Source: an uncultured Gammaproteobacteria bacterium (GTDB lineage Bacteria > Pseudomonadota > Gammaproteobacteria > HK1). Taken from it: a stretch of DNA of 64,000 nucleotides. The first letter of the stretch is position 1, and the number at the start of each line of letters is the position of its first letter. Under the pieces are notes generated by a model. The model saw nothing but the letters and a program-made list of their open reading frames with translations, did not search any database and had not been told where the DNA came from. The translations under genes were made by a program, and so were the position numbers. Positions 53,668-63,167 of the stretch are shown piece after piece. The stretch covers positions 2,037,001-2,101,000 of the forward strand of contig OY282353.1 in assembly GCA_958295465.1 (NCBI GenBank), given 5' to 3'.

Positions 53668-55458
53668 TCAGTAGACCCGCGCCCGGGGCGGGATGACCTT
53701 CGTGTCGTTGGTCAGGGTGTACATGTGGACCGGCCGGTAGCCGATCCGCGGGACGCCCTGTCCGCCGAACCACGCCAGGGTGTGCTTCAGCCATCGATCG
53801 TCGTCGCGTTCCGGACAGTCCTCGCGCGCGTGGGCGCCGCGGCTCTCGGTGCGGTTCGCGGCCGAGTACATCGTCACCACCGCCTGTCCGAGCAGGTTCT
53901 CCAGCTCCAGGGTCTCGGCGAGGTCGGAGTTCCACACCAGGCTCCGGTCTTCGACGCGCACCTCGGCGAACGCCGCCTGCACGTCGCTGATGAGGCGGCA
54001 TCCCTCGTCGAGGGTGTCTCCGGTGCGGAACACCGCGGCGTTGTTCTGCATCACCCGCTGCATCCGCAGCCGCAGCGCGGCGGTGAGCTCGCTGCCCCGC
54101 GCGTGGCGCAGCCGGTCGAAGCGGGCGAGGATGCGGTCCTCCGCCCCGGCCGGCAGCGGCGGGTGGGCGCTGCCCGCCTCGATGCTCTCGCCGCACCGCC
54201 TGGCGGCCGCGCGGCCGAACACCACGAGGTCGAGCAGCGAGTTCGAGCCGAGCCGGTTCGCCCCGTGCACCGAAACGCAGGCGCACTCCCCGATGGCCAT
54301 CAGGCCCGGAACCACCACGTCCGGATCGTCCCCGGCGAGGGTCACGACCTCGCCGTGGAAGTTGGTCGGGACCCCGCCCATGTTGTAGTGCACGGTGGGG
54401 AGGACCGGTATCGGTTCCCGCGACGTGTCCACGCCCGCGAATATCCTCGCGGTCTCGGAGATCCCCGGCAGCCGCTCCCTGATCACTTCCGGTCCGAGAT
54501 GCTCGAGGTGCAGGAAGATGTGGTCCTTGTTCTCACCGACCCCGCGGCCTTCGCGGATCTCGATGGTCATCGCGCGGCTCACGACGTCGCGTGACGCCAG
54601 ATCCTTCGCGTTGGGGGCGTAGCGCTCCATGAAGCGCTCGCCCTCGGAGTTCGTCAGGTAGCCGCCTTCGCCCCGCGAGCCCTCGGTGATGAGGCAGCCG
54701 GAGCCGTAGATCCCGGTGGGGTGGAACTGGATGAACTCCATGTCCTGCAGGGGCAGGCCGGCTCGAAGGGCCATGGCGTTGCCGTCGCCGGTGCAGGTGT
54801 GGGCGGAGGTGCAGGAGAAGTACGTCCGGCCGTAGCCGCCGGTGGCGAGCACCGTCGTATGGGCGCGGATCCGGTGCAGGGTGCCGTCGTCGAGGTTCCA
54901 GGCCAGCACTCCGCGGCAGGCGCCGTCGTCGTCCATGAGCAGGTCGATCGCGAAGTACTCGATGAAGAACTCCGCATCGTGCCGGAGGCTCTGCTGGTAG
55001 AGGGTGTGGAGGATCGCGTGGCCGGTGCGGTCCGCCGCCGCGCAGGTCCTCTGGGCGGTGCCTTCGCCGTAGTGCGTGGTCATGCCGCCGAAGGGACGCT
55101 GGTAGATCCGTCCGTCCTCGGTGCGCGAGAACGGGACCCCGAAGTGTTCGAGCTCGATCACCGCGGGGATCGCCTCGCGGCACATGTACTCGATCGCGTC
55201 CTGGTCGCCGAGCCAGTCGGAGCCCTTCACCGTGTCGTACATGTGCCAGCGCCAGTCGTCCTCGCCCATGTTGCCGAGCGCGGCGCTGATGCCGCCCTGG
55301 GCCGCGACGGTGTGGCTGCGGGTGGGAAAGAGCTTGGTCACGCAGGCGGTGGACAGCCCCTGCGCCGCCAGACCGAGGGTCGCGCGCAAACCCGCGCCGC
55401 CCGCGCCGACGACCACGACGTCGTACTGGTGCTCGACGATGGGGTAGGCCGATGACAT
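53668..55458 (-). CDS. sdhA: Succinate dehydrogenase flavoprotein subunit
   Basis: The 596-residue protein has the FAD dinucleotide fold [18 protein letters not shown], the flavinylated His in [19 protein letters not shown], the substrate region [47 protein letters not shown] and the end [13 protein letters not shown]. It oxidises succinate to fumarate on the cytoplasmic side of the inner membrane. GGGAGC precedes the start; sdhD lies 84 bp upstream. Confidence 0.97.
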   Translation of the reverse strand: MSSAYPIVEHQYDVVVVGAGGAGLRATLGLAAQGLSTACVTKLFPTRSHTVAAQGGISAALGNMGEDDWRWHMYDTVKGSDWLGDQDAIEYMCREAIPAVIELEHFGVPFSRTEDGRIYQRPFGGMTTHYGEGTAQRTCAAADRTGHAILHTLYQQSLRHDAEFFIEYFAIDLLMDDDGACRGVLAWNLDDGTLHRIRAHTTVLATGGYGRTYFSCTSAHTCTGDGNAMALRAGLPLQDMEFIQFHPTGIYGSGCLITEGSRGEGGYLTNSEGERFMERYAPNAKDLASRDVVSRAMTIEIREGRGVGENKDHIFLHLEHLGPEVIRERLPGISETARIFAGVDTSREPIPVLPTVHYNMGGVPTNFHGEVVTLAGDDPDVVVPGLMAIGECACVSVHGANRLGSNSLLDLVVFGRAAARRCGESIEAGSAHPPLPAGAEDRILARFDRLRHARGSELTAALRLRMQRVMQNNAAVFRTGDTLDEGCRLISDVQAAFAEVRVEDRSLVWNSDLAETLELENLLGQAVVTMYSAANRTESRGAHAREDCPERDDDRWLKHTLAWFGGQGVPRIGYRPVHMYTLTNDTKVIPPRARVY

Positions 55459-55542
55459 GGGGTTCAGCTCCCGAGGGCGCCGCCCGCGTCGCGGACGTCG
55501 TCGTATGCGTGATCGGCGATGGGGCGGGCCGGCGGCACGGGT

Positions 55543-55935
55543 TCAGCCTCCGAAGGCGATCCTGAGCACGCTGAACGCGGCGGTCGCCGCGAGCGCGATG
55601 GCGAGCAGCTTGACCGCGATCAACGCGGTGAGCTTCTTCCCCTCGCCATGGACGTAGTCCTCGATGACCACCTGCAAGCCGAGCTGCGCATGGTGGAAGA
55701 GGGCGGCGATGGTCAGGAGGAGGGCGATGCTGACCGCCGGGGAGCGGATCCAGCGCACCGTCTGCGCATGGTCCGCGGCGCCGATGGCGATCAGGGATGC
55801 CACGAGCCAGACCGTGAGCGGGAGCAGCGCGATCGCGGTGAGTCTCTGCATCCACCAGTGCCGTGTGCCGTCCTTCGCGGAGCCGAGACCGCGGGCGCGG
55901 GCGATGGGGGTTCGGAAATCCGAGGGAACGCTCAT
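55543..55935 (-). CDS. sdhD: Succinate dehydrogenase membrane anchor SdhD
   Basis: The 130-residue protein has three hydrophobic segments (ALLPLTVWLVASLIAIGAA, SIALLLTIAALFHHAQLG, LLAIALAATAAFSVL). Haem/quinone region residues lie in HHAQLGLQVVIEDYVHG, which is typical of proteobacterial SdhD. It starts 8 bp after sdhC ends (55944). Confidence 0.9.
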   Translation of the reverse strand: MSVPSDFRTPIARARGLGSAKDGTRHWWMQRLTAIALLPLTVWLVASLIAIGAADHAQTVRWIRSPAVSIALLLTIAALFHHAQLGLQVVIEDYVHGEGKKLTALIAVKLLAIALAATAAFSVLRIAFGG

Positions 55936-55943
55936 GATTCGGA

Positions 55944-56327
55944 TCAGCGCATCGCGTAGCCGAGCGCCCAGGCGGCCAGGGTGAGGACGACCGCGGCAAC
56001 GATGACCGCGACCCCGCTCACGTGCGCGGTGCGCAGCTCGAACCCGAGCCCGGCGTCCCAGAAGAGATGCCGGATCCCGTTCCCGAGGTGGTAGAAGAGG
56101 GAGAACGTGAACACCAGCAGCAACGCCCGCCCCGGGAGCGAGCCGAGCAGCGCCTGGGCGGCGGCGAAGGCATCGGGGCCGCTTGCGGCCGCCGCGAGCC
56201 AATACACGAGGACCAGGCTCCCGGCGGCAAGCAGCATCCCGGTGGCCCGATGGGAGATGGACATCAGCGCCGAAAGCGGCAGGCGGTAGACCTGGAGATG
56301 CGGCGAAAGCGGTCGGTTTCGAGCCAT
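55944..56327 (-). CDS. sdhC: Succinate dehydrogenase cytochrome b556 subunit SdhC
   Basis: The 127-residue protein begins RPLSPHLQVYRLPLSALMSI, SHRATGMLLA and has FYHLGNGIRHLFWDAGLG with the haem-ligand His, three spans in all. It is first of the sdhCDABE operon. The 270-bp region upstream (56328-56601) should contain its promoter, divergent from cptA. No gene is seen there. Confidence 0.93.
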   Translation of the reverse strand: MARNRPLSPHLQVYRLPLSALMSISHRATGMLLAAGSLVLVYWLAAAASGPDAFAAAQALLGSLPGRALLLVFTFSLFYHLGNGIRHLFWDAGLGFELRTAHVSGVAVIVAAVVLTLAAWALGYAMR

Positions 56328-56600
56328 CCTGGATTCACGTATCCCGATGTTGTGCGCTGCAAAAAATTATGACCCCCGGCGCGTGCGCAAGCAACGTTTC
56401 ACGTTTCCGGCAATTCCCGCCAACCCGGAAAACATCCGTGAAATCGCTGCGATTCGACGCTCGAACTGCCGGAGTATCCCCGAAACCAAGCTGGGGAACC
56501 GTACTTCGGAGGGTCAGCGGGAATTGCCGGCACGTTTCACGCCCGGCCGAAGTCGCCGCGGGTCGTGGTAACGTCCCGGCCGGGGCGGGAAAGCGTGCGG

Positions 56601-56760
56601 GATGGCAATCGTTCGTCAGGCGTTCACGATTCGAGTCGCCCGGAATTGGGCGGTCGAGGTGCCATAACGTCTCGACAGGGGATGGGACGGGGCGCGAGAT
56701 GGCAATCCTCGGTCAGACGTTCACGATTCGAGTCGTCCGTGATTGGGCGGTCGAGGCGCT
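56601..56760. repeat. 97-bp-spaced duplication of the cptA start region
   Basis: GATGGCAATC starts at 56601 and again at 56698. The following ~60 bp agree closely (CGTTCACGATTCGAGTCG, ATTGGGCGGTCGAGG). The upstream copy encodes MAIVRQAFTIRVARNWAVEV and a stop at 56665-56667, a truncated duplicate of the N-terminus of the gene at 56699. Confidence 0.85.
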
Positions 56761-57106
56761 GTCGCTGGGCGCGATCTGCGGCGCGGTGCTCTGCGCTGGC
56801 GTCGCCGCCGGTGTGGAAGCGGCCGGCGGGGTCGCGTTGCTCGCGGTGCGCTCGAACCTGGGGAGAGCCGACGGCCGGTATCGCGGGCTCCGGTTCGACG
56901 GCGACACCTGGGCGGTGGTCGGGGCGGACGGGATGCCCATCGCGATCGACCCGCCCGTCGTCCACTTCTCGCACCGGGCCGCCATCGTGCTCGAAGTCTT
57001 CGCGTCGAGCCGGACCGATTTCCTGGTGTTCACGCCGACCGCCACTCCGTCCGACGATCTGCGGCGGCTGCGGGTCCACCTGCGGGCCGGGGGGCTCTCC
57101 CGGTGA
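56699..57106 (+). CDS. CptA/YgfX-like membrane-associated protein
   Basis: The 135-residue protein has an N-terminal hydrophobic region (about residues 20-45, SLGAICGAVLCAGVAAGV and GGVALLAV). A small beta-rich domain follows, ending DFLVFTPTATPSDDLRRLRV then HLRAGG. This matches the tail of the YgfX/CptA family (…D.L…DDFRRLRV.LR). In enterobacteria ygfX is paired with sdhE (ygfY); here it is near, and divergent from, the sdh operon, which supports the call. It overlaps the cobU start by 4 bp (GTGA). Confidence 0.6.
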   Translation: MAILGQTFTIRVVRDWAVEALSLGAICGAVLCAGVAAGVEAAGGVALLAVRSNLGRADGRYRGLRFDGDTWAVVGADGMPIAIDPPVVHFSHRAAIVLEVFASSRTDFLVFTPTATPSDDLRRLRVHLRAGGLSR

Positions 57107-57693
57107 GCCGGCGGGGCGCGGTGGATCATGGCCCCGGTGAGCCGGCGGACGCCATCGAGTCCGGCCACGGCGTGATCCTGGTGCTCGGCGGGGCGCGGTC
57201 GGGAAAGAGCGCGTTTGCAGAGGGGCTGGCGCGGGAAGGCCGGGGGCGGTGCGTCTACGTCGCCACCGCCGAGCCCGTCGACGCCGAGATGGCGGGCAGG
57301 ATCGAGGCGCACCGTGTCCGGCGCGGGGAGGGCTGGCGCACGGTGGAAGCGCCGATCGAGCTGGCGGAGGCGATCCGCCGGGAGAGCGTTCCGCGGACCA
57401 GCCTGCTGGTCGACTGCCTGACCGTCTGGCTCGGCAACCTCATGCACCACGGGCACGACGTCGATGCCGCCCGGGAAGCCCTGCTCGAATCCCTCGCCGC
57501 CGCCTCCGGCCCGGTGGTGCTGGTCGCCAACGAGGTTGGCCTCGACATCGTGCCGGACAATGCGATGGCCCGCGCCTTCCGCGACCACGCCGGCCGGCTC
57601 AACCAGGCCGTGGCCGGGGTGGCGGGGCGGGTGTACTTCGTGGTGGCCGGGCTTCCGGTGAGCCTCAAGGGCGGCAGGTCGGCAGCCTCGTGA
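57103..57693 (+). CDS. cobU: Adenosylcobinamide kinase/guanylyltransferase
   Basis: The 196-residue protein carries the CobU/CobP P-loop VILVLGGARSGKSAFAEGLA, YVATAEPVDAEMAGRIEAHR, SLLVDCLTVWLGNLM and VVLVANEVGLDIVPDN, and ends near VYFVVAGLPVSLKG. It phosphorylates adenosylcobinamide and transfers GMP in cobalamin assembly or salvage. GTG 57103 overlaps the cptA-like stop. The first ~20 residues lie over a 34-bp-spaced repeat of GTGAGCCGGCGG, so the start could be a little later (GTG 57121). No other cob gene is in the window. Confidence 0.9.
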   Translation: MSRRGAVDHGPGEPADAIESGHGVILVLGGARSGKSAFAEGLAREGRGRCVYVATAEPVDAEMAGRIEAHRVRRGEGWRTVEAPIELAEAIRRESVPRTSLLVDCLTVWLGNLMHHGHDVDAAREALLESLAAASGPVVLVANEVGLDIVPDNAMARAFRDHAGRLNQAVAGVAGRVYFVVAGLPVSLKGGRSAAS

Positions 57694-57847
57694 GCGCCGG
57701 CGGCCCTGCATTGGGGCATGTTTTTCCCGGTAACGTTCGCCACTGTGCCGGGTGGATTCGGCTGTATTGCAATGCGCTGTATGGTCGATACGTTGTGTTC
57801 GTCGCCGTGCCGGACGGACTCGACCCTTTCCCGGAGCCATCGATCCG

Positions 57848-58288
57848 ATGCGCACACGTCAGGGAAACAATCCCAAACGCAGAATCATCCCGCGGGACGC
57901 ACTCGATCCGGAAGATCTGGGCCATCTCGCCGGAGAGGCGCGTTACGTCGGCAGCGCCCATCACAAGAGCAAGCTCGCCGATTACGGCTTCACGCCGCCT
58001 GCGAATCCGCGCCCGAACAAGTCTCTCTGCGACGGAAGGCGAATTGTGAGGAAAGGGGAAGCGGAGAAGCTTTTTCTCCAAGGGCTGTCACGAGGTATGG
58101 TGAGCCGCTATCCGAAAAACGGTTTCCCCAAATACGTCTGGGCGGTCGACCAGGACGGCGAAGTGTACGAAGCCAAGGTGGGAGAGGATGGACGGCGCTA
58201 CCACGGCTACGCTCTGAGTGCAGATAGTGAGCGAGACCTGTGTCGATTGGTGATCAAAGAATGGAAAGCGAGAGCCGGGACGAGCTAA
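57848..58288 (+). CDS. Conserved hypothetical protein, first of a broken pair
   Basis: The 146-residue basic protein starts MRTRQGNNPKRRIIPRDALD. It then has YVGSAHHKSKLADYGFTPP, NPRPNKSLCDGRR, FPKYVWAVDQDGEVYEAKVG and YHGYALSADSERDLCRLVIKE. The conserved Pro/Lys-Ser-Leu-Cys and YVWAVD...VYEAK blocks mark a defined family that I have seen as an uncharacterised protein next to a small second gene. Toxin-like or nuclease functions are possible but not shown. Its end overlaps the next gene's start by 28 bp. Confidence 0.65.
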   Translation: MRTRQGNNPKRRIIPRDALDPEDLGHLAGEARYVGSAHHKSKLADYGFTPPANPRPNKSLCDGRRIVRKGEAEKLFLQGLSRGMVSRYPKNGFPKYVWAVDQDGEVYEAKVGEDGRRYHGYALSADSERDLCRLVIKEWKARAGTS

Positions 58289-58400
58289 CGTTCTCCCTCC
58301 ACCCCGAAATGCTCGACGAGGGGTCGGCGGAAGAGAAGGCGGGCTTCGGCACGATCAAGGTCATGGCGAAAGGGCGATGCACTGGAGCTCATCGACCGTA
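58261..58400 (+). pseudogene. Truncated second gene of the pair
   Basis: ATG 58261 begins MESESRDELTFSLHPEMLDE, GSAEEKAGFGTIKVMAKG. This looks like the N-terminal part of the small partner usually following the upstream gene. After about 40 codons it runs into sequence from a transposase, with a stop only at 58539 in an unrelated frame. It is interpreted as interrupted by the ISAzo13-type element. Confidence 0.45.
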
Positions 58401-58420
58401 CCCACTATTAGAGAAAGGCA

Positions 58421-59183
58421 AAATCGGTGCGCAAGAGCCGAGAAGGGGCGTCTCACCCGGACCGCAACGCACAGTTCGAGCATATCAATTCGAAGGCGGA
58501 CGAGTTCCTTCAACGCGCCCAGCCGGTGGTGTCGGTTGATACGAAGAAGAAGGAGTTGGTAGGGGATTTCAAGAACGCCGGTCGGGAGTGGCAACCGAAG
58601 GGGCAGCCCGGAAATCACTGGTGCACGACTTTCCCCAAGACGCGACAGGCAAGGCGATTCCCTACGGCATCTATGACATGGGACGCAACGAGGCATGGGT
58701 GAGCGTCGGATGTGACCACGACACGCCTGCGTTCGCTGTGGCCTCGCTGCGACGGTGGTGGGAGGGGATGGGCAAGAGCCGCTACCCCGAGGCGCGCGAG
58801 CTGTTCATCACTGCCGACGCGGGCGGTAGCAACGGGCACCGCTCTCGCACGTGGAAGCACGAGCTGCAGCGCTTTGCCGACGAGGCGGGGTGCGCATCCA
58901 CGTGAGCCATTTCCCGCCGGGCATCAGCAAGTGGAACAAGATTGAACATCGGCTGTTCTGTCACATCACGCACAATTGGCGAGGTAAGCCTCTACGGACC
59001 TTTGAGACCGTTGTCGACTTGATAGGCAATACACGCACCGGTGCAGGGCTTCGGGTCAGAGCCGAGCTCGACAAGAGACAATACCCGAAAGGAGTGACGA
59101 CGACGAACGCAGAGATGGATGCACTGTCGCTACATCGCAATGAATTCCACGGCGACTGGAACTATGAATTGCATCCGCGATGA
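58421..59183 (+). pseudogene. ISAzo13-family transposase, 5'-truncated with two frameshifts
   Basis: Three consecutive frames join into one transposase: SREGASHPDRNAQFEHIN and QPVVSVDTKKKELVGDFKN; then VHDFPQDATGKAIPYGIYDM, WVSVGCDHDTPAFAV, FITADAGGSNGHRSR; then RIHVSHFPPGISKWNKIEHR, LFCHITHNWRGKPL and FHGDWNYELHPR. Shifts lie near 58610 and 58893. The KKKE, DxGGSNG and PPGTSKWNxIEH-type blocks are those of ISAzo13 elements. The N-terminal third is missing, so it is inactive. The 200 bp after it show no gene. Confidence 0.8.
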
Positions 59184-59383
59184 AGTTGGAAACTTGAATT
59201 CGATCAAGTTCCCAAGCTGACACGGACAGGACGTCCTCATCCGAACGAGCGAGAGAACGGCACGGCCGCACGGGCCGCGCCGACGGCCGGCTTCCCGGAT
59301 TGTGGCGCCGGCTCCGCCTCCCTGCCCATCGCGACCGCCGCAGGGCGGCCCGCCACCGGCGATGCGGCGCACAGCGGCCGTCG

Positions 59384-60655
<1,272 letters not shown>

Positions 60656-60734
60656 GGGGTTCCTGGCCTTTGCGTCACTGACTGCGTGAGATGTTTTTCC
60701 AGGGCCTTTCGGTCCCATCGTCCGGCGGCGACGG

Positions 60735-60885
60735 CCGATCCGGGCGCCCGCGGGTCAGTCGGTATGCGGCGCGTCCCGGCTCCAGCGCAGTGGGGCCGAG
60801 CCGAACGCCCGCGGGTCAGTCGGTACGCGGTGCGTCCCGGCTCCAGCGCGGTGGGGCCGAGCCGGGCGCCGCGGGTCAACCCGCC
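60735..60885. repeat. 61-bp tandem repeat between argG and the HAD gene
   Basis: Copies start at 60735, 60796 and 60857 and share CGCCCGCGGGTCAGTCGGTA and GTCCCGGCTCCAGCGC. The third is partial and runs into the last codons of the HAD gene. Period exactly 61 bp. Confidence 0.9.
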
Positions 60886-61610
60886 TCCGCCTTGACCGCT
60901 TCGGCCATCTCGCCCATCGAGAAGAACACGAAGTCGGTCTCCGGCATCGCCTCGACCTTCTCCGTCGCCCCCCAGCTTCCTCCCTCCGACAGGCGCTGCC
61001 GGTCGATCCAGGCGTTGGCGAGGCCGAAGCGCTTCGCCGGGACATGGTCGTGGTGCAGGCTTTGCGCGGTGTGCAGGACGTCGGCCCTGTCCATCCCGAG
61101 GTTCGACTTCAGGTGCGCGAGGAGGTACTCGAAGTTCGCATCGGCCGGCTTGTAGGACCCGACGTCCTCGGCGGTGCAGATCGCGTCGAACTCCACCCCG
61201 AGCTTCCGGTTCGAAGCGGCGAAGCCGTCGCGATGCACGTTGGACAGGATGACGAGCTTGTAGTGCCGCTTGAGGACGCGAAGGGCGTCCGCGGTGTCCG
61301 GGAACGCCGGCCACAGCGGCACGGAGGCGCCGAACGCCTCGTCAAGCGCGTCGCTGGTCTCGATGCCGAAGCCCTCCGCGATGCTCCGGTGCACGCGGGC
61401 GAGCAGATCCGGGTAGCGGAGATCGGGGCTGTCGCGCTCGTGCCGGTGCTCGCATCGCGCGAAGGCGAGGAGCCCGGCTTCACGGGTCACGTCCGAGCGC
61501 CCGCTTCGCATGATCAGGGGCTGCAACGCATCCCAGATCCCGCCCTCCCAGTCGATCAGGGTGCCGTAGCAGTCGAACGTCAGGACCCGGTAGTCGGTCA
61601 GTCTGGCCAT
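60876..61610 (-). CDS. HAD-family hydrolase, haloacid dehalogenase type II-like
   Basis: The 244-residue protein has motif I LTFDCYGTLIDWEGG (nucleophile Asp in DxYGT), motif II VILSNVHRDGF, and motif III lysine with the GSYKPADANFEY stretch and a late FGLANAWIDRQ. The DCYGTLIDWE wording is that of L-2-haloacid dehalogenase-like proteins. Dehalogenase or phosphatase activity is possible. Start MARLTDYRV at 61610. The 3' end touches the 61-bp repeats. Confidence 0.88.
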   Translation of the reverse strand: MARLTDYRVLTFDCYGTLIDWEGGIWDALQPLIMRSGRSDVTREAGLLAFARCEHRHERDSPDLRYPDLLARVHRSIAEGFGIETSDALDEAFGASVPLWPAFPDTADALRVLKRHYKLVILSNVHRDGFAASNRKLGVEFDAICTAEDVGSYKPADANFEYLLAHLKSNLGMDRADVLHTAQSLHHDHVPAKRFGLANAWIDRQRLSEGGSWGATEKVEAMPETDFVFFSMGEMAEAVKAEAG

Positions 61611-61652
61611 GGTTCCGGTCTCCGGCCGGGTAATTGTGCGAGGTCGTCGCGT

Positions 61653-62729
61653 TCAGGGAGAGCCGCGAACTGTTTCAACAAACCCCCGCGCATTCCCCGG
61701 CGCAATCCTCTTGGCGTCGGCACGATCGCCAAGGGAGGCGTTCCAACCCTCCCATGATGGCGGCAAGCCATCCAGCGCTATGGCAACCCGAACGTATCCC
61801 GGCTTGCCCCCTTCGGGCAACCTGAAATACCGCTCCATGTTCTTTGGCCGGCGGCTGCCGGAGTAGTTTCGCTTCGTTCTTTCGATGGATTCCCTGGTCA
61901 CTCCTTCAGGATAGCTCTCGCCGAAGAAGTGAACGCTTCCGACCTCACAGACCGTCCACGAGTGCTCGTCGATGATCGATATGCGGTCGCGCCCGGGAAC
62001 AAGAGAAGGCTCCATGCCTCCGGCGGGCAGTGGATGATGGTAGGCAAGATACCAGCCGTGCTCACCGCCGCGCCTGTCGACCCAAAGTGGGCGGCCAAGG
62101 CGGGGATGCGTGCCGTAGTATCGACGCAGGCTCTGCAGGATCATGGAATGCAGGGTCGGCTGCTCTTTCTCATCGAACTCCGCGGGCTCGCGATGGTCCA
62201 GCAGCAGGAGGGGCTTGCCGGCAATCCGCAACGCAACAAGCCCCGTGTTTTCGTTGAATGCTCTCTTGAAGTCGTCGTCGTTGCTTACGAGGGCATCCGC
62301 CCGCATTCCTATGGCGGACGCGAGAACCAGGGAATCCTGCAAGCTCAACATCGTCCCGGAAAATATCTCCAATGAGATACGGTGCACATCGGATGTGATT
62401 TTCTCCACCGGAAACGGCGGTATCGAGTCCGTGCCGGATCTCACTCGGGCGTGTTCGATTGTCGCGAACTCCGGCAGGCGAATGCGAGATTGACGCCGGG
62501 CCAGGTGCAGGAACCGGGAGGCTCCTCGAAGTTGGTCGTGCCGGTCCTGAAGAGTCTTTGCGATACGCGCCTTGATGGCCTCGTCGTAGAACACGTTCTC
62601 CCAGAATTCGCCGGCCCTTCCGCTTTGTTCATCCAGCGACCCGCCGTTACGTTCCAGATCGATCACGACGCCGATGTCGATGGAAGCGTTGGTGTCCAGG
62701 CAGAGGAGAGGTTTTCGTGGCGATGGCAT
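61653..62729 (-). CDS. PIN-domain protein with a large unknown C-terminal domain
   Basis: The 358-residue protein begins MPSPRKPLLCLDTNASIDIG, an N-terminal PIN motif with Asp12. It continues with helices to SLQDSLVLASAIGMRADALV, SNDDDFKRAF, the C-terminal acidic PIN motif (about 165 residues in all). A ~190-residue region follows that I do not recognise (SMILQSLRRYYGTHPRLG, DEHSWTVCEVGSVHFFGE, RNYSGSRRPKNMERYFRLPE). PIN domains are typically RNases. No antitoxin gene adjoins it, so the C-terminal region may be regulatory. GGAG lies ten bases before ATG 62729. It sits beside a tRNA with duplicated 3' half. Confidence 0.7.
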   Translation of the reverse strand: MPSPRKPLLCLDTNASIDIGVVIDLERNGGSLDEQSGRAGEFWENVFYDEAIKARIAKTLQDRHDQLRGASRFLHLARRQSRIRLPEFATIEHARVRSGTDSIPPFPVEKITSDVHRISLEIFSGTMLSLQDSLVLASAIGMRADALVSNDDDFKRAFNENTGLVALRIAGKPLLLLDHREPAEFDEKEQPTLHSMILQSLRRYYGTHPRLGRPLWVDRRGGEHGWYLAYHHPLPAGGMEPSLVPGRDRISIIDEHSWTVCEVGSVHFFGESYPEGVTRESIERTKRNYSGSRRPKNMERYFRLPEGGKPGYVRVAIALDGLPPSWEGWNASLGDRADAKRIAPGNARGFVETVRGSP

Positions 62730-62862
62730 CCCTGTCTTCTCCGTCGGGGTACGAGCACCCGCGCGGGCCGCCCGCCGTCCTTGCCTTCGTATCCGGCCAT
62801 CTCCGACGACAGCGACGGAACGCCCGCCCCCGTCCGGCGCGTACACCCTTCTCTATCTTCAA

Positions 62863-63080
62863 GCAGGAGCGGGAGACGGCGGCCGGACCAAACCCTTCGT
62901 GGTCCGCAAGGCCCGATCCGGAGCGGGTGGCAGGACTTGAACCTGCGGCCTCTGCCTTGTACCGGCGGCAAGCAGGAGCGGGAGACGACGACCGGACCGG
63001 ATCCTTGCCGGATCCGGCAAGGCTTGCTTCGGAGCGGGTGGCAGGACTCGAACCTGCGACCTCTGCCTTGTATTGGCAGC
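62863..63080. repeat. 109-bp tandem duplication including the 3' half of a tRNA
   Basis: GCAGGAGCGGGAGACG starts at 62863 and again at 62972. Both copies then contain ~60 bp of flank and GGAGCGGGTGGCAGGACTYG followed by AACCTGCG and CCTCTGCCTTGTA, the 3' half of the tRNA at 63033-63105. The left copy ends at the anticodon-loop position and is a tRNA half without a 5' part. Confidence 0.85.
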
Positions 63081-63105
63081 GCTCTGCCCCCTGAGCTACA
63101 CCCGC
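63033..63105 (-). tRNA. tRNA with anticodon-position UAC (Val?) and atypical features
   Basis: The minus strand folds into a 73-nt cloverleaf: acceptor GCGGGTG/CACCCGC, D-arm GCTC..GAGC, anticodon stem CTGCC/GGCAG, loop AATACAA, T-arm GCAGG-TTCGAGT-CCTGC, discriminator T, CCA not encoded. By position the anticodon is TAC (Val), but position 33 is A rather than the near-universal T. The GCGGG acceptor and T73 look like tRNA-Gly identity. It may be a decayed or chimeric tRNA. The identity is uncertain although the fold is clear. Confidence 0.6.
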
Positions 63106-63167
63106 AATTCGTTTTACGGGAAACGAGCCTACCTCGGCTTGTCCCCTTGTCAAGGGTCCGGGGCCGG

